This document shows positions 11,088 through 21,596 of a stretch of DNA of 64,000 nucleotides, piece after piece. How positions within the stretch are numbered: position 1 is the first letter of the stretch; the number at the start of each line of letters is the position of its first letter. This DNA comes from Siphonodentalium dalli (Eukaryota > Mollusca > Scaphopoda > Gadilida > Siphonodentaliidae). Under the pieces are notes generated by a model that did no database searches, was not told the DNA's origin, and was given only the letters and a program-made list of their open reading frames with translations. The stretch covers positions 193,692,369 through 193,756,368 of the forward strand of contig CP136061.1 in NCBI GenBank assembly GCA_032622095.1, read 5' to 3'. Position numbers and translations under genes: made by a program.

Positions 11088-13801
11088 TTACAGCGTTTCA
11101 GTAGCGTGTTTGATAAAAAGTGCAAGACCATCATTTATCTTTTCATGTCCAGAGTTAAATAATTCGTACAACTCAAATTCATTTGGTTTCGTATAAAAAT
11201 ATGCATCAATGTACTTTTTGCGTACTTCAGTAAGAGAATCGCAGATCAAAATAAAGTGGTATTCATCACCCACTGCATTCCCACACTTATTACAAATTCG
11301 TAGCGCAGCATCTGTATTTGTCCATGAGCCTGTTTCAATATGTAGTCTATGATTTCTAGTCCTGAATTTCATAAGTTGTGTTACATTACGAATACTCAAT
11401 GATGATAAATAATTTGCTCTACCAAATTCTCGTTTGATTATTTTATAAAAATCACTCTTACTTGATATTTCGACCTGGTATAGCCACCCATTTATATATA
11501 TGTCATACACTTTGCGCTTGCAAGCTCCATTAAACCAGGTATTATCATATATACATTGATATAGCCAATTATCACTCATACCTAGTTCACATAATGTACT
11601 TTTTATATTGTTAATCCAATCACATTGAAGTTGGCCTGAGCCATGCAAATCATACATCAAGGAGTAGATATGATATACTAGTTTGCCTTGTTTTCCAGCG
11701 ATTAGTCTACCCCAGTAACCGAGATATCTTAGTTTAATTTTTAAATCAATAGGATAGATTCCAAGTTCTCCATACAAAAATATATTGGGGGTCGATTTCT
11801 TAAGACGGCCAATAAATTTCAGAAACCAACGTTCAAGTTTGGTGATAACTGTCAAATTTTCGAAGCCCCAAATTTCCGAACCATATGTGAGTATCGGTAC
11901 AATTGCCTTCTCATATACTTCCAGTATGCTACATAAATCTATCTGAGAACTCCGGGCCTTTGATATTAATGCAAACATTGCCTTTTTTGCTGATGTACAG
12001 CGTTCGTTTCTTTCATATGCAAATGTTCCCCTTTGGTGAAAATATGTTCCAAGATATTTATAATGTTTGACATTTTCAAGATTTGTTCCATTTAGTTCAA
12101 ATATTGGTATCCTCCGCGGTGATCTTCCGAATATGATTACTTTACTTTTATCATTGTTAATTTTCAGTTTCCAGTTCAAGCAAAATGTATCAAATATGTT
12201 CAGAGATTTCTGTAATCCTTTAGCAGTTGTAGACATTAGCACGGTATCGTCGGCATACAATAATACAAATAAATGTAGGTAAGTGTCCACCCTTGTTCCT
12301 TCTACATCACTGAGATCAATTCCATCACAGCCTTCATTCTTCATGAAATCTTCCAAATCGTTCAGGTAGAGAGAGAATAAAATAGGAGATGAGTTTTCGC
12401 CTTGTCTAACCCCTAAAGAAGTTGAGAAAGTGTTGGAGTAGACATCGTCGCTAGAAACACAGGACTTAATGTTATGATAGATGCTTTTGATAACATTCAA
12501 AATTTTTCCTTCGATTCTGTGTGATTTCAATTTCTCCCATAATCCATTCCTCCATACTGTATAGATAGGTCTATAAATGCACAAAACAGTTTCTTTTTTA
12601 TCATCTTCAAAAGTTTAATAATACTATACAGTGTGAAGGAATGGTCTATGGTTGAATAACCCTTTCTAAAACCGGCTTGTGACTCACTCAATAGATCGTT
12701 ATATTCCAGATATAGAGATATCCGCTCGCTTAGTATACTTGTGAATAGTTTAGATATACAACTTACTAACGTTATCTTCCTATAATTATTCGGATCCATT
12801 ATGTCTCCTTTATCTTTGTATATAGGTTTAATAAGACCAACAGTCCAATCGTGTGGCACAATACCGGTTTCAAGAACAAGGTTGAACAGTTTCACATAAA
12901 CGTTTATGAGAATATGAATAGTTGATTTGATGAATTAATTAGTAACCCGGTCGACCCCCGCGGCTTTCATATTACCCGACCTTGTGACTGCAGCCTCTAT
13001 TTCATCGGCGTTTATTTTGGCATCCAACATAGTTTTATCTAATATTTTTTCTACTTTTGGGAGCTCCCTGCAATTTTCAGCATGCCCTGATTCTGCCGCG
13101 CAATCTTCTGCAACATAGTAGTCATAGAAATCATCCGCCGATGGTGATTGTCGGGTAGGTCCCTTTCGTCCTAGAGATCGGATAATTCCCCAGAAGTCAC
13201 GAGCCGATAATTTACGCGTTTCACGTAATTGTTTTCGGAAATCTGTGTTATATCGCAAACGGCTTCTCTTTGTAATACATCTATAGACATTTCTACAGTA
13301 GTCAAGTTTTAGTTTGTTTGATTTAGATGGATGCTTTTTCATATTTTTTCGCGATTTATGGTATTCAGTTCTAGCCCTTCTGCAATCGTAATTATACCAT
13401 GGCATTCCACGTTCTACGTGTCGTTTCTTTCTTTCGCGCACCTCACCGAATGTACATCTGCCTGCTTCTATGTAGACTTCTTTCAATTCTGAGTTTAATT
13501 TATTGACTTTATCTTCGGTGATGTCATTAGTGAGCGCGTTCGACTTGTCTTCACTGTCAACACATCGGGATGAGTTAGCAGTCGGTCGGTGGTCTATTGT
13601 GAGTTTCACACAACGCTTTGAACGATCTGCAATTGTTGGAGTGTACACTGTTTGAATATCGACCAATTTGTGACCCTTGGGCAAGGTCGTCCGCACTGTG
13701 TCTGCTTTACATGCGTTATAAGTACTTATTATGAGCAGTGAAAGATCTCGGCTGTACCTTCCACTGTCCCCGGGGAGCGGTAGATGGTCACCGAGTGTCA
13801 A
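11088..13801 (-). pseudogene. LINE reverse transcriptase relic (non-LTR retrotransposon), D copy 1
   Basis: Three collinear pieces read on the minus strand. 13801-12935 is the linker between endonuclease and RT ('WYNYDCRRARTEYHKSRK', 'ARDFWGIIRSLG', ending 'KAAGVDRVTN'). A TAA (12937-12935) then interrupts the same frame, and 12934-12527 continues with 'NYRKITLVSCISKLF' and 'SQAGFRKGYST'. After 'FCAFIDLS' about 10 nt of the usual 'KAFD' codons are missing, and the frame shifts to 12584-11088, which carries 'GVRQGE', 'YADD' (12257-12246) and a C-terminal C-x2-C-x8-H-x4-C knuckle. The APE endonuclease is absent. The tail has (ACTTGA)n-like repeats. Non-autonomous and dead. Confidence 0.92.
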
Positions 13802-14990
13802 GACTCATGGGATACGGCGCTTTACAAATGCTATACAATATTATTATTATTAAGTTAGTCAATCTGTCAAAGCAGTCATTTTGGCAAATGACATCGTGGT
13901 CGTCAGTCATTTGGTTAAAATGCCTAAATTGTCCAGTCATTCGGCCAAATGACTTAAGTTTAGTGTCTTGAATTTGACAGATTGCCTGGGGAATTATGAT
14001 TCAATTCAAATTGAATTCTTTGATCTCAATAAATATGGTATGTGAGATATACAAATTTAAATTCAAATACATGACAAAATCACATTTAACAGGTACATAA
14101 TTATATAATAGTATATGTAATATTAATATACATGTATGCATTGAAGGCATTGAAGGCACATCGACCCAGAACGTATGTCATGAAACCATTAATTGTGTGT
14201 GAAACTCTTCTCCGAGAACAGGGACATATTCGACAACACTAACCCGAAACGGGACAATTCCTATTCCAAAGTGTGTTCACTGTGAATATCGCAACGTTGT
14301 TGATATGGGATCATTGGACATAATAACGAAAATGGAAGAAAAAAATCATTGAATCAAAAGATAAAGACCAAGCCGGAGTGGATATGCCCGTTACTATATA
14401 TAGACTATCTAAAATGTTATCTTGCGATGAAAAATTAGGGTCACCTGATCCTCAGAGTATCCGGGGCTCCATCATATTGTTGTAACAAAAAACAACAAAA
14501 ATAAAAAATATTTTTTTTGTTTGTTTTTATTTACACTTGATTCTACTGAAAAAATTGTACAAGTAATTTAATCAGTACATACTTACTTTTAGCGGAGTTG
14601 ATATTGTTGAAATTACGGTAACCCCACAGCACTCGTGCCCGCATACGAGCCATTCTTTTTTTCAAATCAGACACTCTCATTAGACGACGACGATACTCCC
14701 TCAATGCTGACAAACACACACACACAATCCAGACAATTTTCCAAAGTAGAACAACACGAATATAAGTATCCGTCCACCGCCTCTCATGTGTCACGGTAAC
14801 AAGCATGCAAACCACAAAACCTGAGATGTAACGTTTAAATCCGAGATGCAACTTTTAAAGTATAGTAAACGTTCAACACGCAACACACATTTATTCAGCA
14901 ACAGTGAAACCTCCCCAGCGACGTGACACGAGTGCATGGGTGGCTTCCAATTTACTCTCCAGGTCAACGGATCAGCACGAAAAATTAATG
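13802..14990. other. Right part of D copy 1, no recognised gene
   Basis: It begins with 'ggcgctttacaaatgctata' followed by an ATT-rich tract, like the 3' end of another retroelement read on the minus strand. A 102-codon minus-strand frame at 14851-14543 contains a splice-donor-like AAAGTAAGT near 14588-14580. I cannot assign a function. Confidence 0.4.
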
Positions 14991-15174
14991 TATATATATA
15001 TATCTTTAATTCCTCCATATAAATGAAGATATGATATACACATGTAATACAAGAACATACAAAAACAATAGAACATAGGAACGAGAACATAACATATATA
15101 CATGTACACACTTTATGTATGTGCAAAGCAAAACGAATATAGATGGAAACAGATCGGCCGGGCACACGAACAAG

Positions 15175-15176
15175 AC

Positions 15177-15226
<50 letters not shown>
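15175..15226. repeat. (GA)n microsatellite
   Basis: A nearly pure AG dinucleotide run lies between the 3' region of the LINE and 'gcgccggatac'. Confidence 0.95.
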
Positions 15227-15229
<3 letters not shown>

Positions 15230-15538
15230 CGGATACAGATAGAGACAGTATGGGAAAATAGAATGAAATGAGTTAAGTTAGAGAAAAGTGGGGAGAAACA
15301 GAGAGGGGTTAATTGAAGCTAGATAATCCTAAATTCATGGAGAACTGTAGCACCCAGCCGACCACACGACCAGATGTTCGCTCACATCACAGTTGTCAGA
15401 CACCGTTGTTGGACATTACAAACAAATAGTAGACCCAACACAACACCATTGTATATAAGAGGGCTACCAATTATTTATATTTGCCAACAATGGTGACTTT
15501 CTTCTCCCACTGACTACATGCATATAAGTGACAAACAA

Positions 15539-18500
15539 TTATGACGCCAATGACGAACGATGGTTCCATTCGCACCACAGCGCCCTAGTCGCCTTCAAGA
15601 AGTATCTCAATATGGTTTGAGGTGGAATGCATGCAATGTCCAAAAGTTCAATAGGCAAATAGCCTAGAAAGAGGGCAATAAGTCTCTGCTGATCAAAAGA
15701 CTCCACAAGTTGAAATGCCCCTAAAGGCAACATATCTATAAAGTGATACCAAAAATGATTACGCGACGCTGCAAGTTCTGGGCAAACCGCTATAATGTGT
15801 TGCGGTAGGTCTATATAACTTCGCGCACATAACAGGCACTGAGTTTCGCCAGCAAAATTTCGGTAACACAGTAGCTGTGTCGCGATGAAAAATGACTCCT
15901 TCTCATCTGGGTACTTTTGGCAGACTTTCCATAAAAACGATCATTCTGGACTGCTGTGAACCAAACGAAATCTATCAAAGGTGGGTTCCGTGCGCACCCT
16001 GTGAGACCATTCAGATTTCCAAACATGACTGCCCTGTTTCGATAGGGTTTTCCAAACTGTTTTCTCTGGAAACAGAGCTGTTGATATGTATTGAGACATA
16101 TAGGAGGACAAACTCCAGTTATCAAGAATACTGGATAGGTCCTGAAAAAACACATTCTTCGATGCAGTGTTGGATTCATATGAAAAGCTCAGTAATCTGA
16201 TAATAAATACATCTTTAACAGTTTTTTTAGACTCGAGTAAACAAAATGACGAAAACAAGGACACTTTTCTACAATTAATGAATGTGATTAAAGGAGGAAT
16301 ACCAAGCAGACCCAAGACCATGTCTGTGCTAGTCCTAGTTTTGAGGCCTTGTATAAGTTTGAGGCACATACGATGTGCTTTCTCTAGTTGAACAGTGTCC
16401 GATTGAGAGAGACCACACAAAAATTCACTACCGTATAAGCCTCGCGGTAAGACCACGGACTTGTAAATCTTGAGAGAGCTCGCTGGGGTAATACCGCCTG
16501 CATGCAGGCCAGCATTAGCCAAAGAGAAGAAAGCATTCTTCGTTTTTGTACAAATATTGTCAACAAGTTTTGAGCGAAAATTATATTTCTCAAGCGGAAT
16601 ACCTAAATGAGTAACACTGTCGGTTTCTGTTAGGCCATGAGAAGACATGTGCCAGTTCTTATGACGTTTAAGTGCTGCGTTAGCACTTTCATTGAAAACA
16701 ATGACATGAGTTTTGTTTGTGTTGTATCTATAACGCCATTTCAAGCTATATTCGACACATATATCGACAAGAGACTGAAGTCCATATGCAGTTAAAGAGA
16801 AAAGTGCCATGTCATCGGCATGCGTTGGACATGTGCAATTTGCACCTTGCATCGAAAGGCCATATCCCGATGACTTTAGATTTGACAAAAGATCATTGAT
16901 ATATATAATATAAAAGAGGGGAGATAATGTACCTCCTTGCCTTGTTCCTTGCAGCATTGGGATCCACCTAGAGCAACCACCTTGGTATTTAATGCAGCAG
17001 CTGATATTGTTCAACAAGTGGTAAAATAGCCTCCAAATTTTTCCCTGTAATTGCCTCTTATGCAGTTTATACAATAAACCGTTTATCCAAACACTATCGA
17101 AAGCTTTCCATACATCCAAGAAACAGGCAAACAGTTTGCTCTGTCTCTCGGATGTATACGCTATACTTTCTGTTACAAGAAAAGAAGACATGTTGCAACT
17201 TATGCCCCGCTGGAACCCATTCTGCAAGGAATCAACTTCAATTGCAAAGGCAGTATACTTCTCCATTCTCGATAATAAAAGTTTCTCAAAAAGTTTATAT
17301 ATTGCTGGTAGCAGAGTAATTGCTCTGTAGCTATCAAAGGAATCTTTTGGTTTAGGATGTCCCTTATATAGAGATATTATACAACCACGCTTAGCACCAA
17401 GTGGTATATGTTCAAATTGGAAGAAATAGTTGTACAAGGTAGCAATGCAGCGGGCAAGAGCCTCACCACCAAAAATAATATGCTCATAATTTACACCATC
17501 TGTACCAGCTGCTTTGTTGAGGTTTAAAGTGCGACAAAGAGATGTGATTTCCTTCATATTAGTTGGAAAAGTTAACAATCCGTCTAATGGGCATGTTGAA
17601 TTTTTCATCGATTCGGTCTCTACAAATTGGTTGACATGGTTAAAATGTGATTCGTCAAACTTGGGATCCGTTAGCGGTGTGGAAAAAATGTTATAATAGT
17701 ACTCAGCCCAAGCTTCAAGAATATCTGGGGTTTCTCGTACTATCGAATTTTGAAAGGAGAAGTGTGTGCTACCAAGTGTCCCTAATGATTTGCGTTTCGC
17801 GTTGAAGAGTCTGAAGAAAGTATCTTGATCACACTCAGCACTTTTATCTATGTCATCGTTAAAAGAGCGAAGAAAATTAGTTGATGCCCTCCGGTATTCG
17901 CGCCTGAAAGAGCATTTGGCATCTTTATAACAGCGATATAAACCAGTTGCATCATTAATTGGCCTACCAACCGAAATCCAAACAGATCTGTGATATCGCA
18001 TACTCTTGTGAAGTAAGCTTAATTCTTTCGACCAGTAAGGTTTAAGAAACTTCTTAAAACGTTTCTTTGGGATATTATTCTGAGCAGAAACTGTGATAGA
18101 GTTAACTATGTTTTCATAAAATGTATCCAACTCAGATTTGTTATTTACGTCATCGCGTGGTAACGATGTAGCTAAATCTGACTGATACGACAATTGCATT
18201 ACAGTGTCTAGCTTAAACTTCTTCCAACTGAACTTACATGTACTATGGCTTGGAATTGTACTACTTCGAGGTGTATATGTATAGTCATCGTACTTCATCA
18301 TGACGTAAATGGGCCTATGGTTGGACACATTGATTGCATCATCATCCAGAATTTCGCAATGAAAAATAAGATCAGTGTCGTCTTTGTTGACGACAATGTG
18401 ATCGATTACTGAACCAGGATAACCCATGGCAGGAACGTGTGTTGCAGGTATATTCAGGGGAAAAGACACGACATTGACAGAGATAAACTTATTGTCTAAA

Positions 18501-19180
18501 AACTTCTTAAATGATTTGGCACGCGCATCATCACGCTGAAGGCTTGCATTGAAGTCGCCCATAAAAACCACTTTGCCGAGAACACTATATGTATCGCGGA
18601 GGTCAATCAACTTCTGGATGTACTCCCGGAAAAATGCAACAGTATAGTTCGTAGACGGAAGATAAACTTGGAATATGAAAATATATCTCCTTCCCATGTT
18701 TACTTGTATGCCGATAATGCGATCATCATTTATATCAAGAGGGGTTACTCTGCTCCCGAGCCTATCGCGATTCCACATGAGGCATACGCCACCAGAGTAA
18801 CGCCCGCGTTTCCAAGGGAGGCGTTGAGAAAAATCGCTAACAGCAAAAAAGTCATATTTTGAGTTAATGTGGCGAAAGTAAGGTAAATCTGCATCACATA
18901 ACCAATGCTCGCTGATGCCACAGATATCCAGGTTCAGTTTGTCAAGAAAATTACTGAGATAACACGCAGACGAAAGAATACCAGTCGCGTTCCATGTGCC
19001 AAAGGAAAGCATTTTGTGGATCAAGATACTTTGCACCAGTGGAAAATCATACATTTGAGCCACCGCAGGAAGCTCATCCTTCTTTGATAAATACTGAAAA
19101 TGTGAGACACAGAATAATAGCGACAAAATACATATCAAATACATTAACCAAGTAACAATTCTGCACTTATTTGCCTTCAT
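15539..19180 (-). pseudogene. LINE ORF2: APE endonuclease and reverse transcriptase, one in-frame TGA
   Basis: ATG at 19180-19178 opens 1079 codons, stopped by TGA at 15943-15941. The same frame then stays open for 133 more codons to 15539. Endonuclease motifs are 'TWNATG' (residues 62-67), 'SEHW' (Glu91), 'GDFNA' (208-212), 'DHI' (Asp260) and 'SNHRP' (His288), all the expected APE catalytic residues. RT motifs are 'FLDVWKAFD' (687-695), 'QGTRQGGTLSP' (744-754) and 'HADD' (787-790), where His replaces the usual Tyr. The stretch after the TGA holds a C-x2-C-x9-H-x4-C knuckle ('CLLCARSYIDLPQHIIAVC'), which is family-typical. The TGA is therefore probably a single nonsense change, perhaps from TGG. 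A hydrophobic segment at residues 9-27 is unusual for ORF2. Confidence 0.93.
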
Positions 19181-19237
19181 GTCTCGCTGAGGAATGCGAA
19201 ACTGTTAAAAGAGAGATAACACAATTCTGTAAATGAG

Positions 19238-21064
19238 TTAACTAGAGTACTGTCCCTTTTGTGTTGTAGATTTATAAACTTTGTGTTCGACCCACTCTTT
19301 ACATTGAACGTCGTTGGGCCAAAAGTGAGGTTCCAGAACGTCACCCACGTTATCTACACACACATTGATTCTTGCCGATGTGTAACTAGAACGTCGTGTC
19401 CTGAAAATTCTGATGATGGTGTACGGAATGTCATACTTTTCCAAAAAGGAATTCAAAACATTAGCATCACAATTTAATGGCAGGTTAGTAACAAAGAGAC
19501 GAGCTGTCTTCATGGGATTATCATGTTTTTGATGCATAAATTTCCGATAGCGTTGATTATGAGAATAATGAGAACGATCACTGCTGTCAGATGCACGTCG
19601 TCGTCGATCAAAGTTTTCCTCAGGTTTACTTGTATTGGTGTGGCGATATTTTGTGGCAGCACCCCTTGATTCACCAGGGGAATCTTCAACAGTGATGTCT
19701 TCCAAGTACGATTCCTTACGATAAGCTGTCTGAGAGGCTGTTTCCTTTACCGAGATAGGCGATGATTTCGGGGATTGCCGAGAAGTAGGTGATTTCCCAT
19801 CAAAAGTGTTGTTTGCAGAGGAGTCACAAAATTGCAAGATGCCACGGGATATGTCAGATTGACATTGGTTTATATACAACAAAGACTTTTGTAGCGAGTC
19901 AGCGAATTCACTCATTTTATTAAATGTTTTTGTACTTAAAACATCGACGGCCTTTTCCGTGAATTTTAGAAATTCCTTTGTTGCTTCCTGTGTAGCTCTA
20001 TCCGTAGGTGTTAGTTTTTTCTTCATTGTGTCACTGAGTGAAGCAATCGATCCAGATTGGCTAGCTATTTTCCTGTCTAACTCATTACACCTTAGCTCAA
20101 GCTCTGTTACATCCTTGGATACATGTTTGTTATCACGTTTATTGCACATTTTAAAATCGGTCAAATCAGATGAAATTCCATTTGCGAATCTATAATGTTC
20201 ATCATATATTTCAAAAATGTTATTGACTTTGGTTTCAAGAGTATCCACGCGCGTCACGAGAGCAGGGATCGACGAGACTGTTGATAACTTATTTTCTATG
20301 GAAACTAAACGTGACTCAAAGTTAGTAATCATTCCTCTAAGAAGTGGAAGCTCGCGCAGTGCAGCCTGAGTCGTGGAGATTTGATCTTCCTTCATCAGTA
20401 ATATATCCTTCTGAATTTCAAGTAGAGATGAAGCCAAAGATGGCATTTGTGAGGAGTTAATGCTGACTGGAGTGTCAGTCTGCGATGCTGAAAAGTTTGA
20501 TGGATTGTGGCGTGATTTGCTTTTACTGATCATTTCTGATAAAACTTCGGAGTCACCATCCACCAAGAAACATACTAGATAATAAATGTCGGATGCAAGT
20601 TTAGACGACACTGATTTAGCGGAAACTTGAGTTGATTTGATTCTTTTCTTAAGGAGAGAATCGACATCAAGTGAGAAAAACGAACACTTTTTGACTTCAA
20701 TAAATATAAAGTGTCTCATACGTTCTAGTGATTCCTCGTCTGGAATTGTATTCAAAATGGTGTCCACGATTTCCTCCCTGGGAAGACAGTGTGAGGCATT
20801 TTTAACTCGGGCCAAAATTTGTAGCGCCACATATTCATCATATGTGCTTATTGACTCTGATGAGAAATCTATACATCTCAGCTCTTTATCAAGCGAGTCT
20901 AACAGTTTTGACAGTTCATATATGCTTGTACATTTGTTATCCTTATGATCGTTTGGCGATGTTTGGAAATTGCTGTCAGCACCAGGGGTAGAGTTTTCAA
21001 GTTGAGTCATATTAATATCAGGGTTATTCAAAAGATCCATCGAGGAAGTGATAAGACCATCCAT
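19238..21064 (-). CDS. LINE ORF1 nucleic-acid-binding protein (608 aa)
   Basis: I start at the first ATG, 21064-21062; the frame is open 15 codons further up but without ATG. The N-terminal half is acidic and Ser-rich. Residues about 215-370 have heptad-like leucine spacing ('LLEIQKDILLMKEDQ', 'FESRLVSIENKLSTV', 'LVTRVDTLETKVN'), a likely coiled coil for trimer formation as in other LINE ORF1 proteins. A basic, Arg/Ser-rich linker follows ('FDRRRRASDSSDRSH'). The C-terminus ('RLFVTNLPLNC ... EPHFWPNDVQC') looks like a ferredoxin/RRM-like domain of CR1-type ORF1 proteins. It would form RNPs with element RNA. The frame is intact, which suggests recent activity. Confidence 0.85.
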   Translation of the reverse strand: MDGLITSSMDLLNNPDINMTQLENSTPGADSNFQTSPNDHKDNKCTSIYELSKLLDSLDKELRCIDFSSESISTYDEYVALQILARVKNASHCLPREEIVDTILNTIPDEESLERMRHFIFIEVKKCSFFSLDVDSLLKKRIKSTQVSAKSVSSKLASDIYYLVCFLVDGDSEVLSEMISKSKSRHNPSNFSASQTDTPVSINSSQMPSLASSLLEIQKDILLMKEDQISTTQAALRELPLLRGMITNFESRLVSIENKLSTVSSIPALVTRVDTLETKVNNIFEIYDEHYRFANGISSDLTDFKMCNKRDNKHVSKDVTELELRCNELDRKIASQSGSIASLSDTMKKKLTPTDRATQEATKEFLKFTEKAVDVLSTKTFNKMSEFADSLQKSLLYINQCQSDISRGILQFCDSSANNTFDGKSPTSRQSPKSSPISVKETASQTAYRKESYLEDITVEDSPGESRGAATKYRHTNTSKPEENFDRRRRASDSSDRSHYSHNQRYRKFMHQKHDNPMKTARLFVTNLPLNCDANVLNSFLEKYDIPYTIIRIFRTRRSSYTSARINVCVDNVGDVLEPHFWPNDVQCKEWVEHKVYKSTTQKGQYSS

Positions 21065-21596
21065 TATTGACAACAAAGCACTTAGGTGAAAACTGCAATC
21101 AGTTGTCACAATGTGTTGTTGATATCTTCACGCTGGAGTAATTACGTTAAACGGTTAGTCGACACTCGGCCAATGACCGTTGGTCAACGCCGATATGGAA
21201 TGTTTGTGCGTCGCTCATCACGCTCCTATGAAGTTTGTGCGCGTTTCAGCTAAACTGGGATAGTTCTGAAAATATTGGGCTGAAGTTTCCACACACAGAG
21301 TCATGGCAGTGTTTCCAAAAGTCCGTCCCAATTTTTTTACATCAATCCCGGCTGGGAATAACAAAATTTCAAAGAGAATGCAAACATGTCCTATTACAAG
21401 TGAAATGTTCAAAATTTAAAGAATATAAACGAACGGTGATTTTGCAGATACTTCACCACTCATGTCCATGCCATCATTACTGAAGCTCATGTCATCTAGC
21501 GGTGAAAAAGAGGTATCTTGCACAGTCGACTTGAGCGAGTGTCCAGCCGATCCGCCATCTTGAATGTATTGCACGTCGCGGAGTCCAGTTTCTTGG
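21065..21596 (-). promoter_or_regulatory. Putative LINE 5' region with YY1-like site
   Basis: Between ORF1 and the D2 edge, on the minus strand, CAAGATGGCGG (21562-21552) lies about 35 nt inside the presumed 5' end. It matches the YY1 core (AAGATGGCGG), which in human L1 sits close to the 5' end and positions initiation. The promoter role here is inference. No host gene was seen. Confidence 0.4.

Larger units (their letters stand above)
10712..14990. repeat. 4.28-kb direct repeat D, copy 1
   Basis: Aligned by eye to 21597-25874 the two copies are almost base-identical. The differences I see are one A/C near 13736, one extra A in 'ccaaagtgtg' near 14273, and changes inside an A/T homopolymer near 14505-14520. 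It contains a broken LINE (11088-13801, minus strand) with tail repeats at about 10860-10877 and a further about 1.2 kb without recognised genes. Both copies share the same LINE defects, so they arose by DNA duplication, not by two retrotranspositions. Confidence 0.97.
15003..21596 (-). mobile_element. Near-complete APE-type LINE (ORF1 and ORF2)
   Basis: The order on the minus strand is a 5' region (21596-21065), ORF1 (21064-19238), a 57-nt spacer, then ORF2 with APE endonuclease, RT and Cys/His knuckle (19180-15539), and a 3' region down to a (GA)n microsatellite and a short (TA)n run touching D copy 1. The two-ORF layout with APE is typical of the CR1/L2/Jockey-like group; the exact clade is not resolved. 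It lies exactly between the D copies. The 5' boundary is taken as the D edge and the 3' boundary is uncertain. Confidence 0.85.

Noticed and set aside
12067-12282. Plus-strand frame antisense to the D LINE (also 22952-23167)
   Set aside because: It is the complement of the conserved RT coding region and has no similarity of its own.
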